The notes under the pieces: generated by a model
The model's input: only the letters and a program-made list of their open reading frames with translations
Database searches by the model: none
What the model was told of the DNA's origin: nothing
Shown here: piece after piece, positions 45,516 to 59,000 of the stretch
How the letters are laid out: every line of letters begins with the position of its first letter
Position numbering within the stretch: the stretch's first letter is position 1
Origin: Patagioenas fasciata
Taxonomy: Eukaryota > Chordata > Aves > Columbiformes > Columbidae
Assembly: GCF_037038585.1 (NCBI RefSeq)
Contig: NC_092521.1
Coordinates: 47,842,398 to 47,906,397 of the forward strand
Length of the DNA stretch: 64,000 nt
Direction: 5' to 3'
Made by a program: the position numbers and the translations under genes

Positions 45516-45694
45516 AAATCTCAGCCCACGCAGTAACATCCAGTGAGAAACTGCCTCCGGAGTTGAATTTAATCAGGGACCAAGCCAGAGAACAAATTCT
45601 CCTGCTGCTCACACAGCTATTTCTAAATGCAGAACCTTACGTGACAAAACCAGCTACAAAACAACATATTTTTCAAAGTCTGATCACATGCTAA
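45516..45694 (+). CDS. Candidate exon after a strong splice acceptor, gene unknown
   Basis: After acceptor AG at 45514-45515, the phase-1 frame reads (G)AA then ISAHAVTSSEK and LPPELNLIRDQAREQILLLL, then TQLFLNAEPYVTKPATK and a TAA stop at 45692-45694. That is 59 residues. The composition (amphipathic Leu-rich helix, Glu, Arg, Gln) is more protein-like than other frames here. In this frame a stop lies just upstream in the presumed intron, as expected at a real exon edge. Phase 1 matches the donor at 26384, so the two could belong to one secreted-protein gene, but 19 kb separates them and nothing proves a link. I do not recognise the family. An open run this long after one of many acceptor-like sites can occur by chance. 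Confidence 0.2.
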
Positions 45695-47300
45695 GGAAAA
45701 TGACTTGGAGGAATATGTAGAAAAGCCTTGCTGCTGCTTGTTATTGTACTGTAAGCACTAAATCTTGTTGCAAGGATTATGTACTGTAAGAAATGTCAAA
45801 CTGTGAAAACGCCTAGGAACCAAATGAGAAAATACTCGCGTAGTATAAGGGACATTCCAATAGTGAGAATGACATCTCTATTTTCCAGGCTGGAGACCTG
45901 TATTTGTATTTCATAGACTTTTTTTTTATTCTCTTGGTCTCTCATAGTCTCTGTAACAGCATTTTGTGTGTGATATGGTTGTTTTGAGGATTCCAAAGTT
46001 TGTTCAGACTGTGGAACTGTGACATGCTATTGTTTTTTAGCACTGGTGGGAATTAAGGGCCGTATGAATCATAGCTACAATGAAACTCCTTTCTCCTCTG
46101 GCTTATACAATATCTATAATTACTGCATCCTCATCTTTCTGCCCATTAATTGGCTTCCACTAGAAGTGGAATGTTCTGCCCACTGCATACATGTTTAAAA
46201 TTTTAAATTCAAATCAATCTTTAGTATGCTGTTAACAATGTCCAAGTTTACAGTTCCTTTTCATGGAAATTTTTTCCTAAGCAATGGATTATCCAGGATA
46301 TCCCATGTGTCTGGTCATTAAATTTTACACAGCAGACAAATATGGAGAAATCTCATTTACATAGATATACACATAGATATGCATCCATACTTTATACACA
46401 TATATATGTGAGGATATGTATATGATTACATAATATGTGGATTTCCTAATACTAACTGTCATCTGTTTGCTCAACTATATCATTGATAATGCAAATTGAA
46501 TTTGAACCTTCTGGGCTATATAGATAATTATTCCGTTTCAACATCAAAAATATCAGGACAGAAGGTATTTTCGGACTTCTATAATGATTATGCCTAAGCT
46601 GAAGTAATTTTATTAAAAGTAATTTAAGTAAAAACCCAGAATGTGAGTTTTATCATTTAGACACTTATTTAAAATGTATATAATAACAATTCAAAGGAAA
46701 GGATAAACCACCATATCAGAGTCTTAAAATTATTTTTATTAAGGGGAGAATTTTCTGACCTGAGGGGTAAAATCTAGAGGACACTATGAAAACCTGTAAA
46801 GAAAAAACAAAAACAAAACCAAACATTCTGGTAAAGATACATTTCCTACTTCTTGTAACATTCTTAGAAATGGTATATAACTAGAAAGAAGAAAATCCTA
46901 GTAAGGCGTTTCAAGTGCTCCAAAGAAAAATTTTCTTGATTTCGAATTTCTTGTATTTTCCATCTTATATGCCCTGACTGTTATTTTTAAAACTTTATTG
47001 TAGTCTCTAGTTTGACATTTATGAAGAATGTGAAGATTCTGAAGTGGACAAAAACCCAAATTCACAGATAGAGGCATAAATATTCCCAATAGTGTTTATT
47101 CATCAAATTTCCCTCACTTTCTCTGTATTCTAATCACATATCAGAATGTCACACTTATGATAGACAATAGGCATCACGTGAAATTAAAATTTTAATAACA
47201 TTATAGGGCATAGTTTGCACTGTGTTTAAACAAAGAGAAACCCATCTTAAGCAAATTTTTAAAAAATCATTGTTTTGAGGAAGGGTACTATTTCTAAGCA
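45695..47300. other. AT-rich unassigned DNA
   Basis: No gene or element recognised. A TATA-rich patch with ATACACATAG repeats at 46363-46435 is low complexity. Confidence 0.5.
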
Positions 47301-47336
47301 CAGTAACAGTAGCAGTAGCAGCAGTGGTAGTAGTGG
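47301..47336 (+). repeat. Imperfect (AGT/AGC)n trinucleotide repeat
   Basis: About twelve units alternating AGT, AGC and GGT. Degenerate. Confidence 0.7.
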
Positions 47337-47376
47337 TTTTAAATGATAATTTGATTAGCCAACAGTCACACATGAT

Positions 47377-47401
47377 GAATAAATAAATAAATAAATAAAT
47401 A
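47377..47401 (+). repeat. (AATA)6 microsatellite
   Basis: Six tandem AATA units. Confidence 0.9.
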
Positions 47402-50400
47402 GGAGGTAAAAAAAGTAATAAGTAGATTTGCAAGTGAACCACTAGATGATTCCTTTATGGAATAGTCCCTTAGGATTTCTAAGCAGTCAATAGTACTGGC
47501 AACAGTCAAGTCTTGTTCGTAGATGACTTGAGTTAGCACCTGTTCCCTAATGGCTCCTCTCTTCAATTCTTGCAGGTAGCTCAGCAGATGCAGACTCAGG
47601 AACGCCATTAGGCAAACAGTTAAACAGCTGCCTGTCGACTCTTACATGCTGAAGGTGGGTATCTGTGCACCAGTTCCTGTCTCACACTCTGTCCTTTGCT
47701 GTGTGCACTGAGATGTTGCTCACTCTGTCACTCCGCATGCCAGCCATCCTGTGACAGGGTCCATCTGGCACATGGGTCACTTACTGGAAGAGGGATGTGG
47801 GGTTGCAGCTAGGAGTTTGCAACGCAATGGGAGAGCACCATCCGAAGACTCTTGGAAATGGTGAAGACAACGGCATCCCAGACCTAACACGTAACCTACC
47901 TGAGTTTCACCTCTCATCATATCACCCAGTGCTGGGGTCTTAAAGGTTGAGAGAAGAGAAATTAGGATATCTTGAACAAGTGCACTGCAGCCAGTTTTGA
48001 CAAGAACTACTGAAGTGAGAAGACACCATACTTCCGTAATTTAAGTAGCATGTTCAAATATTTCCATGAAGCAACTTGCAGAGTACCAGTTTAATGCTTT
48101 CAAACTTTATTTGTTTTTAATTGATGATACCTTTTTATATTGTGGTGGTAGTCCTGCTTTTTCCTATACAATGTTACAATGTGATTTTCTTTGGTTTTGC
48201 TTTCTGTATTGGGCCTCAGACCGTACAAAGTACATACAAAATCAGAACACGTGTTTTTTACAATGATTGCAACCTATAAAACTGGACATTTGCAAACTCT
48301 TTTGGAGGCAGAACTTGAGTTCTAATCAAGTATCATCACTGAATGTCTGTGAGATTTATTCATGGGTATTCACATATCTGGGTTACTGTTACTTTTGTCA
48401 GTATTGTCTGTTTACAACAGAAGCTCTCAGGAAGAATGAGAATATCTCTGATTCAAATCTCCTTGACTCTAATAGATTCCATCTGGAGGGACTACAAGCT
48501 TGTAAAAGCTTTAGTACAATTGGGAGGGCCCTTTGTGTGGGTACTTTAATGTAGCCTTCTGAAATCTTTAAACATTTCCAAGACAGGTCTCTATTCCATT
48601 CACTTTCAAATGAGTTATTCATTTCAATGAGATTACTTCAAGTCTAGCAGCATCTTTTGCATGACAAAAACTAAACCAGAAATCCAGATAGGATCCACAT
48701 CACGAAACAGCATAATATTTGGTCTAATGATTAGGCTAAGAGCCAGAAGGAGTTGGTTATGCAAGCTCAGAGGCAATGAGCTCTCACTCTTCAGCATCTC
48801 ACTTCTTACACTGATTTATAGCAATGATTCTGTGATTTTGCAGCCCTTGATTTTCAGTATTGCCATTAAATTTATCTTTGAAGTTGGGCAACAATTCCGC
48901 TTAGTTTACTGCAGATGAAGTTATTGCATGTGCAACCTTACTTCTACATATCCTAGACCCTGATTAAAACATTGATTCCATAACCACACTGTTCTTTCAT
49001 ACACTATAGCTCTATAAAACTGAGCTTCTTATCTTAGGACACAAAATAACCTGAGAGATACTTAACCCTCCTCAGTTGCTTGAGGGTTTGATTACTTACT
49101 GCATCACAGTAATGATCAAATCCAAGACAAGAAAATCTAAAAGCAGGGAAACTATACAAAGATAGGACTGTAACAATATAGAGATACTAAAAATAGTTCT
49201 TATTCTCTGAAGTAAGAACTGAGAATTTTTGCTGTGATAAACAAATAAATAGAAATATCTGTAATCCAAAATATCTGAATAGCCTTATTCAGACCTATAA
49301 TTTTTTAACTCACATGTTTGATGATTATTTTTAAAGAGTTCTTTTCTTAAATAGAGTGTTATGATCCTCAAAAGAATTTTTGATTAAGTACTTCCCACCT
49401 GGTTTTATTTTTTTTTTTTATAACTAGCAGGTTGCATTCTATCTGTAGTTCAAGTGAGCTCTTCAGATTTAGAAGTGTCAGAATTTAAATGAAGTCATTC
49501 ATTTCTGTTTTCTTTTCTCCAACAGCACAAATAGGTATTCGATGTCAACGTATCTGGATGAAAAGATCTTCATAGGCAGTAGTGAAACCCAGCTGAGCTG
49601 AAAGAGATTGGAGTTGCAGGGGAAATCACAGCAGTTCAGAACACCTAGGGTTTGCAAAGTACAGCCACCTCTACATACCTCTGGAGTCCTGACTTCTGAT
49701 CTTCCAAGCCAGTAACCTTCCCAGTGTACACTGTGGCTTCTATCCAGCTCTCTTCTGCAAAGATAAGGGGTGTGTGAACAGAAAGATTGGCGTGCATGTT
49801 GGTATTAAGTGGATATGGAACTGGGTCTTGTCCAGGGTATATACCCAGTTCAGGTTCTCAGCCTTTTGGAGCCAGCCAAAGTCAAGAGCCAAAGTAACCA
49901 GCTCCTGAATACTTAAGTTGTTTGTTCATGACACACTAGATCCCAAGCATGTACCAAAGACTTCTTCAGTCATGGTGTCTCCCTGCAACAGAAAGGGTTG
50001 GTTAAACTACAAGACTGAATGAGAGACTACTAATCTTGCAGATTGCAGCCCAGCATAGAAGACATTGTCATGAAATGCCCAGTTCCTCTGTGTTATACCT
50101 ATCAGGTTTGTTCTGTGAAGTTATGATGGTTAGATTTAAAAATGTGTATTTATATATGCTGTGGATTATGCATCTTGACCAACATTTGATAATGTTAAAA
50201 AACAGTGTCTGCCTGTAATACTGTAGCTTCACTGACTCCACATCCAGTCATAAGCTAACAGCTATTCTGGCTACCATTAAACACCCGCACAGTTTGACTG
50301 GTGTCTTCCAGTAATTGACTTTCTAAAATCTCTAAGAAACAGTACTATCAATGTTTTATATAGAATTACCACAACTCCAAAAATTTCAGGAACCATAGCT

Positions 50401-50625
50401 TTGATTTTTTTTTGTCTAGACAACCAGAACCATATATTTCTGCCTTTTAAAGAAGTCACCAAAAGTGATATCTGTGTAAATGTTTTCTAGAGTTTAGGGA
50501 GAATTTAAGGAATTGTCCTTGATGGAATAATTTTGTATGACTACTGGGATAAATGTGGTCATTACTGCACCAAGAAACATCACAAATATTGCCCTGTGTG
50601 GAGGAAGTGTTCAAGTAATATTTAG
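47402..50625. other. Unassigned DNA with two GC-richer patches
   Basis: GC-richer, non-repetitive patches lie at about 47560-47950 and 49530-50030. Neither matches a transposon or gene I recognise. Frames at 48066-48622 overlap on both strands. T11 at about 49411-49421. Confidence 0.45.
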
Positions 50626-50707
50626 TGATATAGATAGATATACACATAAAAACACATATATAAATCCATATTCTAACTACATACATATATATATATATAT
50701 ATATATA
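50626..50707 (+). repeat. AT-rich tract ending in (AT)n
   Basis: GATA and CACATA motifs grade into about eleven AT units (50686-50707). A frame across it (YIYIYIYI) is an artefact. Confidence 0.85.
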
Positions 50708-53639
50708 AATGTAGGATGCACTCACAATGTGGTTTTGCAGAAAACATCTGTTACTGATTGTGGTTTGACTTGCTTCCACAAGGCATTAAGTTCCTTTATC
50801 ATAACCATCTGTCATTTCTGCCGTGTACACTGAATTAATTACAGAATGTTAGACAGCTCATTTAAAACAAACCACAAACAAAATTATTATCTGGTGAGAG
50901 CAGTTTATGAATAATATGTGTATTCCTACTGTGAGGACAGTAGCTGCTGTTAAGATTCAGTCATTCAACTCCTCTGAACCTTTAGTCCTCTAATGTAAAA
51001 AAGCTCATGCAGTTATGAGCAAACCCCAAATCCTTCAGAATTGCAGAACCACACAAATCAAAGTAAAGGGAAAATAAATTTAATCCTTAAACTTCATTTC
51101 TTTGTGCAACAGTGGGAGATAAGACCTTTGAATAGTGCTTTGATGACAAATTAACTTTTGGCATAAGTAGGAACTATCCTCTGAGTCAATAGAAAATACC
51201 ATTTACATTTGCTGATGTAGAGCCCTGGATTTACTTTAAATCTCCTTTTTTCAGCACAGGTACAGGAGGCTTGCTTTTAAAAAGCTTTCCTATCTTAAAC
51301 CTCTGTATGTTTTAGGATGATTTGAAGTCTTCTTGTTATCGATCGATGCTGTAATATTGTGGCGTAAAGGGGCATATTGGCCTCTGTACAACGCTTTCTC
51401 ATTCTAGTTTCATGCAGGATAAAATGGGAGCAAATACAAAAACTGTTACCCTCTCTTCTGTATGTGAGCATTCATGACTAACCTGCATAATAAATATTAG
51501 AAATGGCCAAGCTATTTTGTTAAGAAGGCATACCATCTTACATTAATTATTTCTGAGAGAGTACACAGTGGAAATATTTGGGTAAGTGCTTGCCAAGAGT
51601 CAGGGTTGAACAGTCTAACTCATTATTCTAATTGTGTTCTTTATTCCTTTGTTTTTATAGTCTGTACCAATTACAGAGACATTAGTAAGATTAGATGTCC
51701 CCAGTTGTGCCAATTATGTGACAGTACATCCTGATTTTTGGTATGGGTATTGTTTCAGTTGAATAATATATATGGTGACTCTTATCCTTCCACTTTTCAA
51801 GACAGCCTCTGACAGACTATAAACGTGTGGTTGGGCTACTTTATGCCTTCATTTGCTCTCTTGTAAAAGCTCTCCACCTTCCCACAAATTGCTAAACAAT
51901 TATGTTGCTTATCATCTGCAATGTGCATTATAATTTCAACATTTTCAAACTGTTTTTTTGCTGAAGATCATGGGTTCCTTTGATCTTTGAGATAAAAGTA
52001 AGTTTCTCAGTAAGTATTTCTTTACTGGCATCTTTCCAGCTGTCTTTTTGTGTTCTCTATAACCAAACAACTGCATCTCAATATTTTAAAATACAGAGCT
52101 GTCACTGTTTTAAATACTCAGTCCAATTTGCTCTTAATTATCACACATTTAAACTGAAAATTCTCCATTTCTACAGATGATATAGGCTTGTGTATATTCT
52201 AATTAGGCAAACTAAATTCATTTTGACTACATAATGAACTAAAGCAAACAAAAAGAAAACTAAAGTTGGAAATAAGTGTACAGAAAAATATACTTTATGA
52301 ATACATTAAGAACTTTTAATTTAATACTAGAAAGTTAGGAAATGTCATAATCAAAGTTGCCTATTCATTAAATGATTCATGATAGTATTTAACCACATAA
52401 CCTTACAGTACTTTTTGTGCAACTATGGGAAACACATGCCTTGAAGATATTATTCTGATTCATCTGTAGAAAAGGTCTGCTGATGTGCAAGCTTATTTTG
52501 GGAAAAAAATAGTGTGACCATGTAATTAAAAATTGTACTACATAGTGTACCACAAAAGTACAACCCTAATTTAAAATCCTCCTTTCTGGAATGACTTTAT
52601 AACCCTAACAGCTGTCATTAACAGCTTTATTCTGGTGTGTACTGTATTTAAGACTCCTCTTTTCAAGACTGATATCAAATTCTGTCTTATAAAGTTCTAT
52701 ATGGACTATAGCAACAGTGTGAATCCTTTTAACTATTTAAACTATGGTTTCTGATGGCATGTGTGTCATTGCGCAGGACATGATCAGATTTAGCCAAAAG
52801 GTGTCAGAAATATTTACTAAATAGAGAGGTATTCTACTGACTTTTCTTATGCTGTTGTCCTATTGTACTTCTATCAGCACATAGAGGACAAGTTTTCTGT
52901 TGGTCGAATCACCCCAGGTCTGAGGGTTTGCTCAGCAGTGTCATGATAGTGACATAGCTGCTCTATCTGAACCTCGTGATTAGTCCACTGTGCCATCCTG
53001 TGCAACCCCATAGGCTTCATGGGTGGGTTCACACCCAGGAACAGTACCAGCAGAAGTGCTCCTGGGCTGTCCACGCTTATCCCAGGAAGCAGGTTTGTGA
53101 GGTTTACAACACCTGATCTTCACATTTCAGCTTATTTGAGTACATGGCCCTGGTTTATCTGCAAAGCTAAGCAGCTTCCAGTGCCATAAAATCTTCTTTC
53201 CATGTTCTACACTGTCTCTGCTGTCACAAGACCTACAGGTTTCTGTACTCCAAAACACTTCCATGTGAGACCCACTAAAGAAGGCGACACACATATCCAC
53301 AGCAGAGGCCAGAATATTTGTCATCCCTCTCCCAGTGTTTTAGCTTTTGTGCACTGGTTTCATCTGGAGCCTGTGATCTGGCATTGCCCTGGAGCACTGT
53401 AACCACAGATGCTGAGAGATTCAAATTAACCAGGCAACACTGTTGAAACACGGTATGCTGGGCCAGCATACACAAATGCCATAGTGCTTATGTCAGATAC
53501 CACTGAGACCCATAGCAGTTACTCTACAGTTCCTGCTGGTACCTGCCTAAGCCCAGTCTCTCCCTGCTGGTAGATACTGAACAACCCAGATGCACTAAAT
53601 TTTAACAAGCAATAGTCCACACCTGCAACAAGGACCCCT
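50708..53639. other. Unassigned DNA, GC-richer towards 53 kb
   Basis: AT-rich until about 52.85 kb, then GC-richer to 53.6 kb with short frames on both strands and no motif. An ATCGATCGAT palindrome (51338-51347) carries two overlapping ATCGAT cores in otherwise CpG-poor sequence. Confidence 0.45.
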
Positions 53640-53824
53640 TCTTCTTTTGTCAGGCATAGGAATGGGCTGCCCAGGGAAGTGGTTGAGTCACCATTCCTGG
53701 AGGTGTTTAAGAAATGGGTAGATGAGATTCTTAGGAACATGGTTTAGTGCCAGTGTTAGGTTAACGAATGGACTCGATGATCTTGAGGGTCTCTTCAAAC
53801 CAAAATGATTCTATGATTCTATTC
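53640..53824 (+). mobile_element. CR1 LINE 3' end, sense
   Basis: AATGGGCTGCCCAGGGAAGT, GGTTGAGTCACCATTCCTGG, AGGTGTTTAAGAAATGGGTA and CTCGATGATCTTGAGGGTCT, ending ATGATTCTATGATTCTATT. This is the diagnostic CR1 end with an ATTCTATG octamer variant. It belongs to a different subfamily from the copy at 31.5 kb (GTTGAGTCACC instead of GTGGAGTCTCC). Confidence 0.92.
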
Positions 53825-55214
53825 TCCCTCACCAGAAATACAAGTAGAGAATGGTCTGATGAAAAGCAGGAAGGAAATTCTTTACAGAGGGTACAGGAAC
53901 TGCTGACAAACCCCAATCCTACGCTAACAATGCTAATATGAGCAGTCTTATGCTAACAGTGCTGTTAATACAAGGAGTCAGGCAGAGTCCTGAGGCAACA
54001 TCCAGGATCATCTCGTACAAACAGATCAGAGAAGAACTCATAATGAGTTACCAGGATGATTGGTGTGCCAGTGGTGTGGCTGAGGATAGTACATATGCAA
54101 TGCTGCAGGAGCATGGAACAGAGCAGCGAGGCCATTTAGGAGCAGCCTAACGCCAGCCCCACTGCAGTGCCTGCTAAGGATCTCAGGTCTGTGTGTCCAC
54201 ATCATTCCCCTGTCATTCTCCTTCTCTCTCCAGCCCAGCAGTCCCTGCAGCGATGGCATATGAGTAGCTGGGTGAACACTCAATACCATGAGAGGCTCAG
54301 GCAGGTTCAGGGAGTCTGAAATTTCCACAGATTTTAGCACATAAAAGACAGACAAAATATAAACTAAACATTTTCTGAAAGGCAAACTTGCCTGTCTATT
54401 ACAGATTAAAGAGACTCTAGCTCGAAAGAGGGCACCTTTGAGGAAGTTGAAAACCTGACTGACTCCATGTCTGTGTGTTGTGCAAGACTGAAAAGACCCT
54501 TCTTCCAGACAAGGCCAGTCACAGTATAGTCATGTGCATCTATGTGGAGCATATAGTCAGCTATAAAAAACAGTGGCAATGGACCCTTTTAACCAACAGG
54601 TCATTATCTGTGCATATAATGAATATAATATGTATCAATTATGTATCAGTATAACCACCATGTCAGTGGGTTGTTGCTTCTGAAGAAATATTTGCATTTT
54701 TAACTGGGAGATAAGTAGTGAAGGTCTTCATTTAGAACTGATTTTATTTTTCATGTTCTGTTTATTTATAATTCTGCTGAGAAATATACTGCATAATGAC
54801 TTTCCATTTTGTTCTCAGAGAAATGTATTACAAGGCTGCATGCTGACATTTGTACAATTTTATACCACATGGTACATACAGAATAGACTAGGGAAATCAG
54901 TCTGAGATTTATAAACAAAACTTCTTACACAAGTGACTCATTTCAGTTGAATGTGGATGGCCCTTAATGGGAACACATATGTTTATGCTAAATAACCTGT
55001 AATACCAACTGAGGTGACACAGTTCTCTCTGCCATTAGGAAGATTGATTTTTCCTTGGAGTACCTCTGTTCAACAGAAGTACCCTTCAGGTAAGCTGAAA
55101 AAGTTATCAGGCATGTAGTGCAAATGAGCAGTAGAGATTCTGGAGATGGAGGGAAAATGTAGCGAGTCACTGAAAACTGTTTTCAGTTCCCTAAAATGCT
55201 AAATGTTTTTCCAT
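53825..55214. other. Unassigned DNA
   Basis: No gene or element recognised. The 115-codon minus frame at 54038-54385 lies in GC-richer sequence and overlaps a plus frame, so it is not credible as a gene. Confidence 0.5.
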
Positions 55215-55240
55215 TAAATAAATAAATTTTTTTTTTTTAA
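55215..55240 (+). repeat. (AAAT)n plus T12
   Basis: AAATAAATAAA followed by twelve T, directly next to the 3' end of the antisense CR1. Confidence 0.75.
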
Positions 55241-55242
55241 AT

Positions 55243-55430
55243 CAAAGAATCACAGAATGGTTTGGTTTGGAAGGGACATCAAAGATCAACGAGTTTCAAT
55301 CCCCCTGCCGTGGGCAGGGACACCTTCCACTAGACCAGGTTGCTCAAAGCCCCATCCAACCTGGTCTTGAACACTTCGAGGGATGGGGGATTCACAACTT
55401 CTCTGGGTAACCTGTTCCTTCTGTTCTAAA
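55243..55430 (-). mobile_element. CR1 LINE 3' end, antisense
   Basis: AGAATCACAGAATGGTTTGG, then TTGGAAGGGACATCAAAGATC, CCCCCTGCCGTGGGCAGGGA, CACCTTCCACTAGACCAGGT and TTGCTCAAAGCCCCATCCAA. This is the reverse complement of a CR1 3' terminus, with the terminus at the left. It breaks off near GGTAACCTGTTCC. Confidence 0.95.
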
Positions 55431-55990
55431 TCTTTGAAATTGTTTTGACTTAAGCCAAAATGAAGTGACAGAATAATGAAACACTTCACACGTCAGTCAT
55501 TCCATAGAGGAATTCACTTCTGCGGAGGAATTTTTTTTTTAGTTTTCTCGAGACATACAAACCATGTTTTTATCCTATTGCAAAAAAAAACCAAAAAATC
55601 CTTTTGCTCCTTGTTTTTCCAGCTATTCTCATGGAATGAAAAGGATTGGTGAGGGGAGGGAGGGAATAAGGAAGGGAAAGCTTGATTGGATCACACATTT
55701 GTTCCACACATACACAAAAAAAATCTACTGTCCCAGGCCAGCTAAGTTAAAACCCTATTAATAGTTCCACATGGACTGTAAAGTCTACTTGTTATCAGAG
55801 TGATCTCAAAACTGAATCTGTGAGAGTCTACATAAACCATTTATTATGTGATGAATGGGACGATTGTTCGTTCAGCAAAAACACTGAATCCACTGACTGT
55901 TTTGAGAAGTAAAGAACAGGAGAACAAAGGTCCTCTAAGCAATCAGGAAGCAAACAGTATAGGATGCTGAAGATCAGTTGTCAAAGGTTG

Positions 55991-55991
<1 letters not shown>
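55431..55991. other. Unassigned DNA
   Basis: AT-rich with A/T runs near 55531-55540 and 55583-55590. No gene recognised. Confidence 0.5.

Positions 55992-56036
<45 letters not shown>
55992..56036 (+). repeat. (AAT)15 microsatellite
   Basis: Fifteen perfect AAT units. The long pure tract suggests it is likely to be length-polymorphic. Confidence 0.95.
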
Positions 56037-59000
56037 TACAACTTCATAATGTGTCAATGTAGTCTTTGAATGGTGATGTAACATATTTCTTATGCTAATG
56101 CCTGTAAAATGTTGACTGCTACTCATTAGAATGTCCTTGGAATGTCCATTTAGGACACAAACACATAGGACAAAGGCAACAGTTCCTGAATCCGGAATGG
56201 ACACTGTCTGTACACAGTAAAAAATAAACATAACAGAATGACAGATTTTTTTTTTTTTTTAAATGTTGTCTGCTTGTATTAAAAAGGAAAAATATTTTCC
56301 AGACTTTGAGGTCTCCACACTTGCTGACATTTATTTATCTATTTATTTATTTAAATCAAAGTGTGCCTTTGGACATTAAACATACCTGCATCCATACTGT
56401 CTACAAGTTTCACATGCAAAGAAGTTTTTTTGACTTCTGAATGGACAAAGTAGTCAGGAAATCATCCATAATTGTCTCTAGAACACCACTGCTCTCCTCT
56501 GTGTGCACCTCTTTGCTGAAGCACATAGTAGAGCTCTGATCTTTTGGAACTATTCAATGAACTGTTCACAAAATTGAATTTGTACATAACCACAGTATGT
56601 TCATTATATACAGCGCAAATACATGTAACCATAGTCAGTCATATAAGCAGCTGCCTGACATCTTCAATGAGTGAATACCATACAATTCATTTGTTATTAT
56701 TTCTCATGGAGACTTTTCCTCTCATCTTCTAAAGTGATTACTCACATTTTTACACAGAACAAGATGAGATCTTTGGGTAGAAGTGTGACCCTTTCAACAT
56801 GGAAGCTTCGTCTTGTACATATCTTTAGAGATTCAAGATACAAACAAGGTTTCAGAGCCCATCAGTGTATTGCATTGGAGACCACTGAGCAAGCTGGTAT
56901 GCCTACACAGCGAACTGGGATGCTGAACATACATACTTTCCAAAACAGTACAGCAGGATCAGCACAGTGCTACATCCCAGCTGAATAGATCTGCCTGTTA
57001 GCGGGGCTTATTAGTTCTCAGCAATCACAGGCATCTGTGTGTCTATACTTCTTGCAGCTCTGGCATTCAAACATTTTCTGTTAGCTTGGGGGCCTCTGCA
57101 CTGCAACCTGCTGTGGAGAGCAAAAGCACCGGTCTCTGTGCTACAGCCACAGAGCTCTCGTACACAGTCTGCAGAGCTCAAAAGGCAGAAGGACCTCAGT
57201 CCTTCCAAGTTTATTTCTTCTGCCAACAAAAAGCAATTTAAAGAGTTCCATGATTAGTGAACTCCAAAGATTCAGGTTAGCAAGTTACTGGTCCTCAAGT
57301 TACCTGCAAAACAGCCAGTATTTTGTAGTGTATATTAGAAGTGCTGCCAATATCGAGATCTACACATAAGATGGTAATCTGCTAGACTATTATAACATCC
57401 CCTCCCTGTGAGAAAACTTTTCTCCATACACTGAGAAAATATTTGATAAAAATGTGCAGATATCTACCGTAAACAGCTCTACACTGATTGTGCCTAGAGG
57501 AAATTTTACCTTTAATAATTATCCTGTATATAAATTTAGTTCCAAAGCTCTACTTAGCATCAGAGAGGACCTTGGGTACTCCCATAATTTCTCTTCTACA
57601 TCTATAAAATATGGATCTAATATAAAATGCATTAGAAAAGTCATATCTCCTGACTCTATACGGCTGACTTTTACTAATAAGTTAAAACTTTTTTACCCTT
57701 GGCACTTTTGGTTCAGCTTTTGAAAGATAACACGATGTACTTACTCTTATCATTGCTTAGTGTAAAAAACTTACTCTGCAATTTCAGAGGCAGCTATTGA
57801 ACACATCAATTAATGTGCACATTTTATGCCTGTATATTTCTGAGTCCTTCTAGCCGATTTATTCAGGCTGTACTCTATGTATCTGCAAGAAAATTGTTTT
57901 TCAATAAAGACATGTACCCTGATTTCTTAAACAGATGCAGCACAAAGGGTGTGAGTTAACAAATAAGGAGCTTCAATACACAATTGCCAGATGTGCAAGT
58001 ATTTTCAAACACAACTGCTCCACTTTCACTCCTTGTTAGAAGATTATCTTAGAAATCTGCACTAGTAGGTATTAAAGAAATGTAGCACCTTTCATTCAGT
58101 ATTTTTTTTTTCCGTAAACATGGAGTAGGCCTAGACAGATACTGAAATATTCAACTTCTCTTGCTGCCTGAGTAGTTTCACAGATGCATAACCTAGACTC
58201 AAAAGCGGTAGGCTGTTTTTCTTCCTGAAAGCACTGGCTCTGGAAGATATCACTTGCAGGAGTAATGTAGAGAGAATGGGAAATGTGTTCTGCTTCAGCT
58301 ACCAGCTCTAATTCAGCTTTCTGGAGCTATTGCTTTGGTGCTGCATTGGGATGGCACTGGAGTGCTGAGCCCAAGTTCCCTTACTGCTAACAGTAGCCAT
58401 TACCATGGCAAACTTGTATTCAGTTTTACTCAAAAAGAGCATAATGAAATCAAACTGTTGGTAGCTAATATGGAACATGTGAATGTTGATGAGTGAAGAC
58501 TGCAAATTAGATATTTCTCAGCAAAAGATGAATCTTCAAGACTGCATTAACATTTCTTCCAAAACTAGAATGAAACAAATTAAGGGGGTTCCTAAAAGTT
58601 TATTCCAAAAACATAAATCCATTGTTCAAAGTGGCTATTCAACAGTTTTGTCAGAGGATATGATAGAAAAACCTGCACACTAAAATTATCATCTTCAATT
58701 TCAGCAGAAAATACTCTAAACAGAATTAAGTATTTGAAAGATCTTTCAGTGGTTGAAAGTAAAAAAGATGTTGAAGCCAACACGGCAATTTTTTTTTATT
58801 TCTCTAACTCTATCTTGCTTCAAGCTCTTCTGATCTTCATTTATTGTATGGCCCTTTGGGCATCTGTGAAGCTCTATGATTTAAGTGACAGGCACGCTAG
58901 CAGATCCAGAGGCAAGACCAGGGCACAAGGTGGTTCATAAATAAATGTAAGAAATGGGCCTGTGAGATTTGTAGCTACCAGTTTCTCATTTGGGAGCAAA

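Noticed and set aside
47560..47950. GC-richer patch considered as a solo LTR
   Set aside because: No TG...CA termini with flanking duplication or polyadenylation signal could be identified by eye.
48822..48838. ATTCTGTGATTTT resembling a CR1 3' octamer
   Set aside because: The upstream sequence is not CR1-like. Probably chance.
52860..53640. GC-richer region next to a CR1 considered as an LTR or longer CR1 body
   Set aside because: It contains none of the CR1 phrases found in the other copies and no terminal repeats.
57454..57723. 89-codon Ser/Asn-rich plus-strand frame
   Set aside because: No homology recognised and no acceptor or donor consensus at its edges. The length is within chance expectation for this window.
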